Assembly: GCA_041488155.1 (NCBI GenBank)
Contig: JBGPOS010000137.1
Location: 1 to 5,260 of the forward strand
Source: JBGPOS01 sp041488155
Lineage (GTDB): Bacteria > Chloroflexota > Dehalococcoidia > Tepidiformales > Tepidiformaceae
Length of the DNA stretch: 5,260 nucleotides
Reading direction: 5' to 3'
The translations under genes were made by a program, and so were the position numbers. The notes under the pieces are model-generated. The model did not search any database, was not told where the DNA came from, and was given only the letters and a program-made list of their open reading frames with translations. Of this stretch, positions 1-4,383 are shown piece by piece; the first letter of the stretch is position 1, and every line of letters begins with the position of its first letter.

Positions 1-158
1 AAGTCCTCGGTGATCCTGCGGCCATACGACCGCCGGAGCTCCTCCGCCGTCGGGTCGACGCCGTGGTCCCGCAGCACGTCGACCAGGGCCTGCATGCTGT
101 AGGGCTCGCTGTCCACGATGACGCCGTCCATGTCGAAGATCACGGTGCGCCTGGCCAC
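1..158 (-). CDS. HAD-superfamily hydrolase (beta-phosphoglucomutase-like), N-terminal part
   Basis: Partial gene: 52 residues are visible and the rest lies beyond the left edge. The N-terminus reads VIFDMDGVIVDSEP, the classic HAD motif I. The nucleophile is Asp9 and the general acid/base Asp11, followed by the DSEP segment typical of subfamily IA enzymes (phosphoglycolate phosphatase and beta-phosphoglucomutase relatives). Family knowledge points to a cytosolic Mg-dependent phosphatase or phosphomutase acting on a small phosphorylated metabolite. The substrate cannot be told because the cap domain is only just entered. The GTG at 158-156 is the only start possible between an in-frame TAA upstream and motif I. 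GGAGG lies 11 bases before it at 174-170. A plausible promoter lies just upstream, so this gene is probably transcribed separately from the small-gene cluster that precedes it on the same strand. Confidence 0.93.
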   Translation of the reverse strand, partial: MARRTVIFDMDGVIVDSEPYSMQALVDVLRDHGVDPTAEELRRSYGRRITED

Positions 159-187
159 GCGGTCGTTCGCCTCCGTCGGTCCGCCGC

Positions 188-216
188 ATTACTGGCGGTG
201 ATTATCCCTTTGACAA
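188..216 (-). promoter_or_regulatory. Candidate sigma70-type promoter for the HAD hydrolase
   Basis: On the minus strand TTGTCA (216-211) is followed after exactly 17 bases by AGTAAT (193-188). The predicted transcript would start near 181, giving a leader of about 23 bases that contains the GGAGG at 174-170. The -35 box matches 5 of 6 consensus bases and the -10 box 4 of 6. The position, in a short AT-richer island between two genes, supports it, but it is a pattern match only. Confidence 0.35.
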
Positions 217-238
217 AACCGGTGCCGGGGTAGGGGGC

Positions 239-258
239 GCCCGGCCAGGCGGCCGGGC
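239..258 (-). terminator. Perfect 8-bp hairpin after the small-gene cluster
   Basis: GCCCGGCC (239-246), a four-base loop, then GGCCGGGC (251-258) form a perfect 8-bp stem. The stem begins within the stop codon of the 52-residue gene, so it sits where a terminator is expected. No T-tract follows on the minus strand, so it may be a weak or Rho-assisted terminator or an RNA 3'-end stabiliser. Confidence 0.45.
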
Positions 259-416
259 TAGGACTTCGCCCGCTTTTTCGCGGGCTTCTTCCCTGGCCGG
301 CGCTTCGCCGTGGCCGGCTTAGCCGCTTTGGGCGGCGGTGGTACGCGAAGCAGGGCGGCAAGGGCATCCACCGGGCTCAGCGGGTGCAGGCTGACAGGCT
401 TGGTGGGGCGCGCCAT
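258..416 (-). CDS. 52-residue basic protein with conserved-looking N-terminus and Lys/Ala/Pro tail
   Basis: ATG at 416, TAG at 258. The first half begins MARPTKPVSLHPLSPVDALA and continues with a short amphipathic helix (ALAALLRV, residues 18-25) and PPPP. The second half is a disordered basic tail (repeated KPA, KKPAKK and KRAKS), like histone-H1-type or nucleic-acid-binding tails. The 'KPVSLHPL.P..AL.ALL.VPPPP' pattern resembles small hypothetical proteins I associate with Rokubacteria-like genomes. That is recollection, not a search. It starts 5 bases after the stop of the 65-residue gene upstream and so probably shares its transcript. The ribosome binding site is weak, which suggests translational coupling. 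Function is unknown; nucleic-acid binding is a guess from composition. Confidence 0.7.
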   Translation of the reverse strand: MARPTKPVSLHPLSPVDALAALLRVPPPPKAAKPATAKRRPGKKPAKKRAKS

Positions 417-421
417 CGTGG

Positions 422-619
422 TTAGAACCGCCGTCTCGATATCAGTCGGCGTGTTCCCGACCCCTGGGACCCGGCCTCTCTCATCTCAACGGTGTGGCTT
501 CCGGCAAGGTTGCTCGCCGTAGCCTTTTCGTGTTCCTCTGCCGCTTCCTTCGCCGCGTAGCGATCGGGGAGCGTTCCTTTGAACTTACAGTACGAACGTG
601 TGCATCTGACCTTCCACAT
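422..619 (-). CDS. 65-residue putative metal-binding small protein (CX4C ... H ... H)
   Basis: The start is the ATG at 619, chosen because AAAGGAG lies about six bases upstream. A longer reading from 685 would add a Gly/Pro-rich stretch that overlaps the preceding gene. The protein opens MWKVRCTRSYCKFKGTLPDR, with Cys6 and Cys11, followed by an Ala/Glu-rich helix (AAKEAAEEHEKA) carrying His30, then His42 in SHTVEM. A beta-hairpin with two Cys, then a helix and His residues, recalls short zinc-finger-like bacterial proteins of the DUF1059 style, but spacing differs and no family is assigned. The C-terminal 20 residues are Gly/Ser/Arg-rich and probably disordered. It sits 26 bases after the 103-residue gene and 5 bases before the 52-residue gene, all on one strand. 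Confidence 0.75.
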   Translation of the reverse strand: MWKVRCTRSYCKFKGTLPDRYAAKEAAEEHEKATASNLAGSHTVEMREAGSQGSGTRRLISRRRF

Positions 620-645
620 GACCCGCTCCTTTCCCCCACCCACAC

Positions 646-957
646 TCACAGGAGCGGGAAATCCACCTCGTCGACTCTTGTCCAATCGACTCGGCCGTCA
701 GGCGCAACCTTCGCCCTGACGTTGGCCAAAAGCGCCCGTCCGCGATCACTCAAGGCGAAGTGCGTGGGCGCAGGACGGGGTTCCAGTAGCCCGTGCTCGA
801 CGAGGCGACGCGTCGCCTCGCCCCGTTCCCCATCTCCCGCGCCCTCGTCCGAGAACCATTCTTCGGTACGCCGTTCTCGCTCGGCAGCCAGGAGAACTTC
901 GAGGCCGTGTAACCTGAGTCTCATCTGACGAATTGTCTCGCGGAGATCCTTTTTCAC
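646..957 (-). CDS. 103-residue hypothetical protein with coiled-coil N-terminus and winged-helix-like C-terminal half
   Basis: The start is the GTG at 957, because GGAGGGG at 969-963 is ideally placed five bases upstream. An alternative start at 990 would lose that site. Residues 1-35 are charged and leucine-spaced (DLRETIRQMRLRLHGLEVLL), fitting a helical or coiled-coil dimerisation segment. Residues 55-80 read EATRRLVEHGLLEPRPAP then FALSDRGRALLA, which is the pattern of a winged-helix recognition helix plus wing ('L...GLL......F.LT..G+.LL'). The C-terminus contains a WTRVDEVDFPLL segment. This could be a small MarR/PadR-like regulator or only structurally similar. It is the first gene of a probable three-gene transcript. 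Confidence 0.75.
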   Translation of the reverse strand: MKKDLRETIRQMRLRLHGLEVLLAAERERRTEEWFSDEGAGDGERGEATRRLVEHGLLEPRPAPTHFALSDRGRALLANVRAKVAPDGRVDWTRVDEVDFPLL

Positions 958-982
958 GATTGCCCCTCCGCCCTGATTAAGC

Positions 983-1012
983 ATTCTCACCGGACCGCAA
1001 TCGGTAAGGCAA
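983..1012 (-). promoter_or_regulatory. Candidate promoter of the three-gene small-protein cluster
   Basis: On the minus strand TTGCCT (1012-1007) and GAGAAT (988-983) are separated by 18 bases, each matching 4 of 6 consensus positions. A transcript starting near 976 would have a leader of about 19 bases containing the GGAGGGG at 969-963. Pattern match only. Confidence 0.3.
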
Positions 1013-1063
1013 GCAGCATCTGATACCCTGGTGCCGACGCGGGCCTAGGCCGGCCAGCCGACA

Positions 1064-1084
1064 AGCGCGCTTCCCTGGCGCGCT
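1064..1084 (-). terminator. Perfect 7-bp hairpin downstream of the remnant ORF
   Basis: AGCGCGC (1064-1070), a seven-base loop, then GCGCGCT (1078-1084) are perfectly complementary. It lies 15 bases past the end of the minus-strand remnant at 1099, so it may be the old terminator of that gene. No T-tract follows on the minus strand. It could also be a structural element unrelated to termination. Confidence 0.3.
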
Positions 1085-1098
1085 GGCCCGCGATTCTT

Positions 1099-1371
1099 TC
1101 AGGGCCTCCCGAGGGAAAAGCGGATGTCCGACGAGTGCAAGGTCCGAATACCTCGCCAGAGTGTGTTGGCAAACCAAAGCTCGAATTGGATGTTTCGAGC
1201 CTGATTCGACGCCTGGTCCTCTTCCGAGGGAAGTTCCGGCCCCGCAAGTACAGTTTTGAGTCTGGACACCAGTGCCTGCGGGGGACACATGCGCAGGAAC
1301 GGGAGCATTGCCCCAATCTCCTGGCTCTCGGCCAGTGCCACGGGCCCCGTGACCATCGGCTCTGACTGCAA
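1099..1371 (-). pseudogene. Probable remnant of a hypothetical gene (possible PD-(D/E)XK nuclease-like N-terminal part)
   Basis: This 90-codon frame follows an in-frame TAG directly and could start at TTG 1371 or ATG 1356, neither with a good ribosome binding site. Its centre and end look protein-like, unlike the other frames of the spacer: MLPFLRMCPPQALVSRLK, then PSEEDQASNQARNIQFELWF, then a helix and SDIRFSLGRP before TGA. The 'ARN..FEL..A..L...G......SDI.F' arrangement resembles the helix and first acidic strand of a nuclease-like fold, in which an E-x-K element would come next. That part is missing in this frame. An adjacent frame continues with GGPERIAGQRAREARL, which could be the shifted continuation. 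The function inference is weak. It may also be a complete short hypothetical gene or chance. Confidence 0.4.
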
Positions 1372-1443
1372 CTACTGTTGTTTGGGAACCCCAGGGCCGA
1401 CCGGAACTTCGCGCTACGTGGTATCTGCGGCTGGTGTATCCAT

Positions 1444-1454
1444 CTCCCGACGTC
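1444..1454 (+). repeat. Direct repeat copy 1, CTCCCGACGTC
   Basis: This is an 11-base sequence with the palindromic core GACGTC. It is repeated identically 91 bases downstream, and the two copies bracket the putative promoter and leader of the ImmA gene. Confidence 0.55.
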
Positions 1455-1484
1455 TGGAGAATCCTGAGGGCTGGGCAACTCATC

Positions 1485-1493
1485 TGCTAGACT
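1485..1493 (+). promoter_or_regulatory. Candidate extended -10 promoter of the ImmA-PIN pair
   Basis: TGCTAGACT fits an extended -10 element (TGn followed by a hexamer matching 4 of 6 of TATAAT). No convincing -35 box is present at 16-18 bases, which is acceptable for extended -10 promoters. Transcription would start at about 1500, inside the nested inverted repeats, giving a leader of about 45 bases. Confidence 0.3.
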
Positions 1494-1525
1494 CGGCCTC
1501 GATGTTCTGTGGCCGATCTTCGAGG
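1493..1525 (+). promoter_or_regulatory. Nested inverted repeats, candidate operator in the ImmA leader
   Basis: Two perfect 6-bp inverted repeats interlock here: TCGGCC (1493-1498) with GGCCGA (1511-1516), and CCTCGA (1497-1502) with TCGAGG (1520-1525). They cover the predicted transcription start. XRE-type regulators commonly bind such dyads in front of their own gene, so autoregulation by the ImmA protein is a reasonable inference. An RNA-level switch is also possible because the two stems share bases and exclude each other. Confidence 0.35.
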
Positions 1526-1537
1526 TGGCATAACCTC
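1522..1537 (+). promoter_or_regulatory. Small hairpin holding the ImmA Shine-Dalgarno
   Basis: GAGGT (1522-1526), a six-base loop and ACCTC (1533-1537) can pair. GAGGTGG is the only Shine-Dalgarno-like sequence ahead of the ATG at 1546 and is unusually far from it, about 17 bases. The hairpin would mask it. The in-frame TAA at 1531-1533 excludes any longer start. ImmA translation may therefore be weak or controlled. Confidence 0.35.
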
Positions 1538-1545
1538 CCGACGTC
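1535..1545 (+). repeat. Direct repeat copy 2, CTCCCGACGTC
   Basis: Identical to the copy at 1444-1454. It ends at the base directly before the ATG of the ImmA gene, so a protein bound here would also block initiation. Confidence 0.55.
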
Positions 1546-2748
1546 ATGACCATCCAGCGAGTTTCCGCGGTCGTCAAGCCCGCGCTGCTGCGCTGGGCGC
1601 GAGAGACGGCCGGGCTCACGTCCGAGCAGGCGGCGAAAAAGCTCGGGGTTCAGCCGCGGCGGCTTGCCGAATGGGAAGAGGAGGAGGGGCGGCTGCGACC
1701 AACGGTGGGCCAACTTCGGAAGGCTGCCAACGTCTACAAGCGTGCGCTCGCCGTCTTCTTCCTCCCGGAGCCCCCAGCACAGCCAGCACCGCTGCACGAC
1801 TTCCGGCGTCTCCCGGCTGACACGCCCGCCAGGCTCTCGCCCGAGCTGCTCCTCGAGATGCGGCGCGCCCGGCGCCGGCGAGCGGTGGCACTCGAGATCC
1901 TGACCGATCTCGATCGCCCCGTCCCCGAGCTCCCGCTCCGGTTTACGCTTAACGAAGACCCCGAGGAGGTCGCCACACGGGCACGGACGTGGCTCGGGGT
2001 CGCCCTCGACGAGCAAGCGCGGTGGGCGGGTGCCTACGAGCCTCTCAACGCCTGGCTTGCTGCCTTTGAAGCGCGCGACATCCTGGTCTTCCAGACGGGT
2101 GACGTTCCTCTTGAGGAGATGCGCGGCTTCTCGCTCAACGAGCGCCGCCTCCCCGTGATCGTGCTGAACGCTAAGGACGCGCCTCGTGGCCGGGTTTTCA
2201 CGCTGATGCACGAGTTCACGCATCTCATGCTCAGCCAGGGCGGTGTCTGTGACCCGCTGCGAGTTCGCCATCAAGCTCGGACCCCCGACGAGCGCGTCGA
2301 GGTCTACTGTAACCGCACCGCCGGCGCCATCCTGGTGCCCCACGACGCGCTGGCCGGCCACCCTCTGGTGGTTTCCGTTCGCGGCCCCCGGGAGTGGGCG
2401 GACGGGCCGCTCCAGCAACTGGCCGATCAGTTCGCCGTCAGCCGGGAGGTCATCCTGCGGCGGCTCCTGATCCTCGGCCGAACGACCGACCACTTCTACG
2501 AACGCAAGCGCGAGGAGTATCTCGCCCAGTATCGGGTGCTCGAGGCCCAGGCTCGAGATCGTGAGGGCTTCGCGCCACTCTTTCGCGTCGTAGTACGGGA
2601 CAACGGGCGCGCATACACCCGCCTGGTCCTTGAGGCTTTCGACCGCGAACAGATCACCCCTGCTGACGTCAGCGACTATCTTGGTATCCGCCTAAAGCAT
2701 CTGGAAAATATCGCGGGGGCCGTAGAGCGCGCAGGAGCCCGAGGGTAG
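1546..2748 (+). CDS. XRE-family HTH / ImmA-IrrE metallo-endopeptidase domain protein
   Basis: This 400-residue protein has two recognisable domains. Residues 12-70 form an XRE-type helix-turn-helix (LTSEQAAKKLGVQPRRLAEWE; recognition helix about 36-44). Residues 165-300 form the ImmA/IrrE zinc peptidase domain, with HEFTH at His222-Glu223-His226 and the third zinc ligand probably Glu252 in VEVYCNRTAGAILVP, where family members have E..AN.FA..LL.P. A helical C-terminus follows (SREVILRRLLILGRTTDHFYER, then a tail to 400). Family knowledge: such proteins cleave or sense partner repressors or toxins and are often partners in toxin-antitoxin, phage or stress modules (COG2856). The PIN gene follows after only 3 bases, so the two are co-translated. 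The likely role is antitoxin or regulator of that PIN protein, probably repressing its own leader. ATG 1546 is forced by an in-frame TAA at 1531. All zinc-site residues are present, so the domain should be active. Confidence 0.93.
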   Translation: MTIQRVSAVVKPALLRWARETAGLTSEQAAKKLGVQPRRLAEWEEEEGRLRPTVGQLRKAANVYKRALAVFFLPEPPAQPAPLHDFRRLPADTPARLSPELLLEMRRARRRRAVALEILTDLDRPVPELPLRFTLNEDPEEVATRARTWLGVALDEQARWAGAYEPLNAWLAAFEARDILVFQTGDVPLEEMRGFSLNERRLPVIVLNAKDAPRGRVFTLMHEFTHLMLSQGGVCDPLRVRHQARTPDERVEVYCNRTAGAILVPHDALAGHPLVVSVRGPREWADGPLQQLADQFAVSREVILRRLLILGRTTDHFYERKREEYLAQYRVLEAQARDREGFAPLFRVVVRDNGRAYTRLVLEAFDREQITPADVSDYLGIRLKHLENIAGAVERAGARG

Positions 2749-2751
2749 GGC

Positions 2752-3486
2752 GTGCCCGCGCCCTACGTCGTCGACGCGAGTATCTGGATTCGTATCGGTC
2801 GAAATCACCCTCCGGACATCTTCGTTTCCCTGTGGCAGAGGCTCGACGCCGCCGTCTCTGCCGGCGATCTCGTGTCGCCCGATGAAGTTCTTCACGAGTT
2901 GGAGCGCGGCGAAGACGCCCTCGCCGAGACACTGAACAGCCGGGAGAGCCTCTTCCTTCCGCTCGACGATGCGCAGATGACAGCGGTCGCTGAAGTCATG
3001 CAGGCTTGCCGGGGGCTCGTCAGTGAAGAGGCCGAACGCGGACGTGCCGACCCCTTCGTCGTCGCCGTGGCACGCGTGCGACACGGCACCGTCGTCACTG
3101 GAGAGCGTCCCCGGCGGTCACCGACGGGGCCTTTCAAGATCCCGGACGCGTGCGCGCACTACGGTATCCCGTGCCTCGACTGGTTCGGGTTTCTACGTGA
3201 GGTGGGGTGGCAACTTGATTCCACCCAACCAGGCCGGGTGCTCCGTATACCTATGCGACGATGCTCACCGTCGGCGTCCGCGCATGGCGAGGGAATCGGG
3301 AAACCGCCGGCTTCCTCGTCTCGATCGTCTTCGTGTGCCTGGCGTCCGTGCGGGACGTCTATCTCGCCGGGCTCTTTCAGCAAACGAGCCCTCTCCTCAT
3401 CGCCGTCGCGGCCTTCACCCTCTGCTCCCTCGTGTTCCTGCCCATTTCGTTCGCCTGCGACCCCGGCAGCCTCCGCGCGCTCCTGA
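2752..3486 (+). CDS. DUF4411-type PIN-domain protein (putative RNase toxin) with an anomalous out-of-frame C-terminal extension
   Basis: The start is GTG 2752, three bases after the ImmA stop, with GAGGG six bases upstream. Residues 1-154 match the DUF4411 branch of PIN domains: YVVDASIWI with Asp8, then PPDIFVSLWQRL, SPDEVLHELE (Glu45/Glu49), LFLPLDD, ADPFVVAVA (Asp100), TVVTGE, KIPDACAHYGIPC (Asp132) and a final FLREVGW. The acidic set Asp8, Glu45 or Glu49, Asp100 and Asp132 is right for a metal-dependent ribonuclease. Proteins of this family normally end at about 155-170 residues, just after the GW. Here the frame stays open to 3486, adding about 90 Ser/Pro/Arg-rich residues that are simply the transporter gene read in another phase. 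A TGA at 3216-3218, one frame away, would give the expected length, so a one-base loss near 3204-3215 or a sequencing error is likely. Predicted toxin of the preceding ImmA protein. Confidence 0.85.
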   Translation: MPAPYVVDASIWIRIGRNHPPDIFVSLWQRLDAAVSAGDLVSPDEVLHELERGEDALAETLNSRESLFLPLDDAQMTAVAEVMQACRGLVSEEAERGRADPFVVAVARVRHGTVVTGERPRRSPTGPFKIPDACAHYGIPCLDWFGFLREVGWQLDSTQPGRVLRIPMRRCSPSASAHGEGIGKPPASSSRSSSCAWRPCGTSISPGSFSKRALSSSPSRPSPSAPSCSCPFRSPATPAASARS

Positions 3487-4229
3487 GCCGGCCGCGGGAC
3501 CTCTTCTGGATCAACGTCACTTCAGCCATGGCCTGGATCGCCTTCTTCTACGCCCTGCGCATCATCGAGCCTTCGCTGGTACAGATCCTCTTCTTTGGCA
3601 TCGGACCTCTTTCCGTCGTGTGGATCGACCAGCGTATCCCGGGCGCGGCGCCGGCGGTACCGCTCACGCGCGCCGAACGCTCGATTCACCTTGGACTGTT
3701 CGCGTCGTTGATCTTCTCGGTGGCCGTCGTCATCGGCGGGCTCTCTGGCGCCGGCCCGCAACCCGTTGGCGTGGCTGCCGTCGGGGTCGCCTTCGCCGCC
3801 GGCGCGGGCATCTCGATCTCGGTGAACACCTTGCTCTGCAGAAAGGTGAACGACGCCGGCGTGAGTGCTGCGGCCTTGGTCGCGCTCCGCTTCCCCGGCG
3901 CGGTCATCCTGGCGACGGTGCTCGCGGCAGTGTCTCCTTCCGATCTCCCGGTGATCTCCTCGACGAATGCCCTGGCCTTCGTGATGATTGCCCTCCTCCT
4001 CATCGTCTTTCCCATCTACGTGAACCAGGTCGGCATCGCCCTTGCGTCCCCGCTCACCGTCCGCGTCGTCCTCGCCACCGGACCCGTCCTCCTCTTCTTC
4101 CTGCAACTCATCGAGGGGCGGATGTCGGCCTCGCCGTATTCGCTGGCCGCCGCGGTGCTCTATGCCGTCTTTGCCATTTCCGCCGCGCTCGCCCGCCGCC
4201 GCGCCATCCGTTCCACCCTCCTAGTGTGA
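3261..4229 (+). CDS. EamA / DMT-superfamily transporter, ten membrane helices
   Basis: 322 residues with ten hydrophobic segments at roughly 17-35, 44-64, 81-99, 104-123, 143-161, 170-190, 203-224, 235-255, 266-284 and 293-310. The ends are charged and the C-terminus is Arg-rich (ALARRRAIR). Helix 4 with its lead-in, ALRIIEPSLVQILFFGIGPL, is a typical EamA motif, and the second half repeats it (VGIALASPLTVRVVLATGPV), reflecting the internal duplication of the family. It is an inner-membrane exporter or importer of small metabolites (amino acids, nucleosides and similar); the substrate cannot be told. ATG 3261 is the first start after an in-frame TGA at 3216-3218. No ribosome binding site precedes it, so a later start such as GTG 3333 is possible only if helix 1 begins further in. 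It overlaps the extended PIN frame by 226 bases. If that frame is a frameshift artefact, the true gap is about 42 bases. Confidence 0.88.
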   Translation: MLTVGVRAWRGNRETAGFLVSIVFVCLASVRDVYLAGLFQQTSPLLIAVAAFTLCSLVFLPISFACDPGSLRALLSRPRDLFWINVTSAMAWIAFFYALRIIEPSLVQILFFGIGPLSVVWIDQRIPGAAPAVPLTRAERSIHLGLFASLIFSVAVVIGGLSGAGPQPVGVAAVGVAFAAGAGISISVNTLLCRKVNDAGVSAAALVALRFPGAVILATVLAAVSPSDLPVISSTNALAFVMIALLLIVFPIYVNQVGIALASPLTVRVVLATGPVLLFFLQLIEGRMSASPYSLAAAVLYAVFAISAALARRRAIRSTLLV

Positions 4230-4242
4230 GCACTTCCCTCGC

Positions 4243-4262
4243 CGCTCCCATATCGAGGAGCG
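4243..4262 (+). other. 6-bp hairpin upstream of the terminator-like stem
   Basis: CGCTCC (4243-4248) and GGAGCG (4257-4262) are perfectly complementary around an eight-base loop, 14 bases past the transporter stop. Its last two bases are the first two of the stronger hairpin that follows, so the two compete slightly. Confidence 0.35.
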
Positions 4263-4281
4263 CCCCGGCTTCGCCGGGGCG
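4261..4281 (+). terminator. Strong GC hairpin after the transporter
   Basis: CGCCCCGGC (4261-4269), a TTC loop and GCCGGGGCG (4273-4281) form a perfect 9-bp stem, the strongest in the window and about 30 bases after the transporter stop. No T-tract follows on the plus strand; the next bases are G-rich. It is a terminator-like or 3'-end protecting structure separating the transporter from the oxygenase gene. Confidence 0.55.
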
Positions 4282-4331
4282 GGACGAGCGTCGGGGGGGA
4301 TGGGGGGCCATCTCGGGGCCCCCAATGTTTA

Positions 4332-4360
4332 TTGACACGCTGGCCGAGAACACCGACAGT
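4332..4360 (+). promoter_or_regulatory. Candidate promoter of the oxygenase gene
   Basis: A perfect TTGACA (4332-4337), preceded by AT-rich ATGTTTA in otherwise GC-rich DNA, is followed after 17 bases by GACAGT (4355-4360), which keeps the key A and final T of the -10 box. Transcription from about 4367 would include the GGAGG at 4371-4375. Confidence 0.42.
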
Positions 4361-4383
4361 CGTGCCATGCGGAGGACGGAACG

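Larger units (their letters stand above)
958..1545. other. Gene-poor spacer between divergent gene groups
   Basis: This 588-base stretch separates the minus-strand small-gene cluster from the plus-strand ImmA-PIN pair. It is less GC-rich than its flanks and lacks the strong third-position G/C bias of the real genes. From left to right it holds a candidate minus-strand promoter (983-1012), a palindrome GGCCTAGGCC (1042-1051), a 7-bp hairpin (1064-1084), a likely gene remnant on the minus strand (1099-1371), and the repeat-rich leader of the ImmA gene (1444-1545). I find no intact gene, tRNA or insertion sequence. The long open frames crossing it at 977-1483 and 987-1619 on the minus strand read as composition-driven noise (Arg/Ser/Pro/Gly-rich, no motifs). 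Confidence 0.6.

Noticed and set aside
211..216. TTGACA on the plus strand (210-215) as a -35 box
   Set aside because: No -10-like hexamer follows at 16-18 bases and no plus-strand gene lies downstream. The minus-strand reading fits a gene better.
140..367. 75-codon minus-strand frame overlapping the 52-residue gene
   Set aside because: It crosses the hairpin and promoter region and is Arg/Pro-rich. The 258-416 frame has a better start position and a coherent product.
494..928. 144-codon plus-strand frame
   Set aside because: It lies opposite two minus-strand small genes that have good Shine-Dalgarno sites. Its product is Ser/Arg/Pro-rich noise.
1042..1051. 10-base palindrome GGCCTAGGCC
   Set aside because: A GC-rich palindrome of this size is not surprising here. 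It has no second copy and no relation to a gene start.
977..1619. Two long minus-strand frames through the spacer
   Set aside because: Low-complexity Arg/Ser/Gly products, no ribosome sites, and both run into or beside the ImmA start. Only the 1099-1371 frame has protein-like text.
1480..2493. 337-codon open frame on the minus strand
   Set aside because: It is antisense to the ImmA gene, whose HTH and HEFTH motifs are unmistakable, and no domain is seen in the reverse product.
3522..4106. 194-codon minus-strand frame rich in Asp, Glu, Arg and His
   Set aside because: Its charged composition is the direct reverse complement of the transporter's membrane helices; there is no start context or motif.
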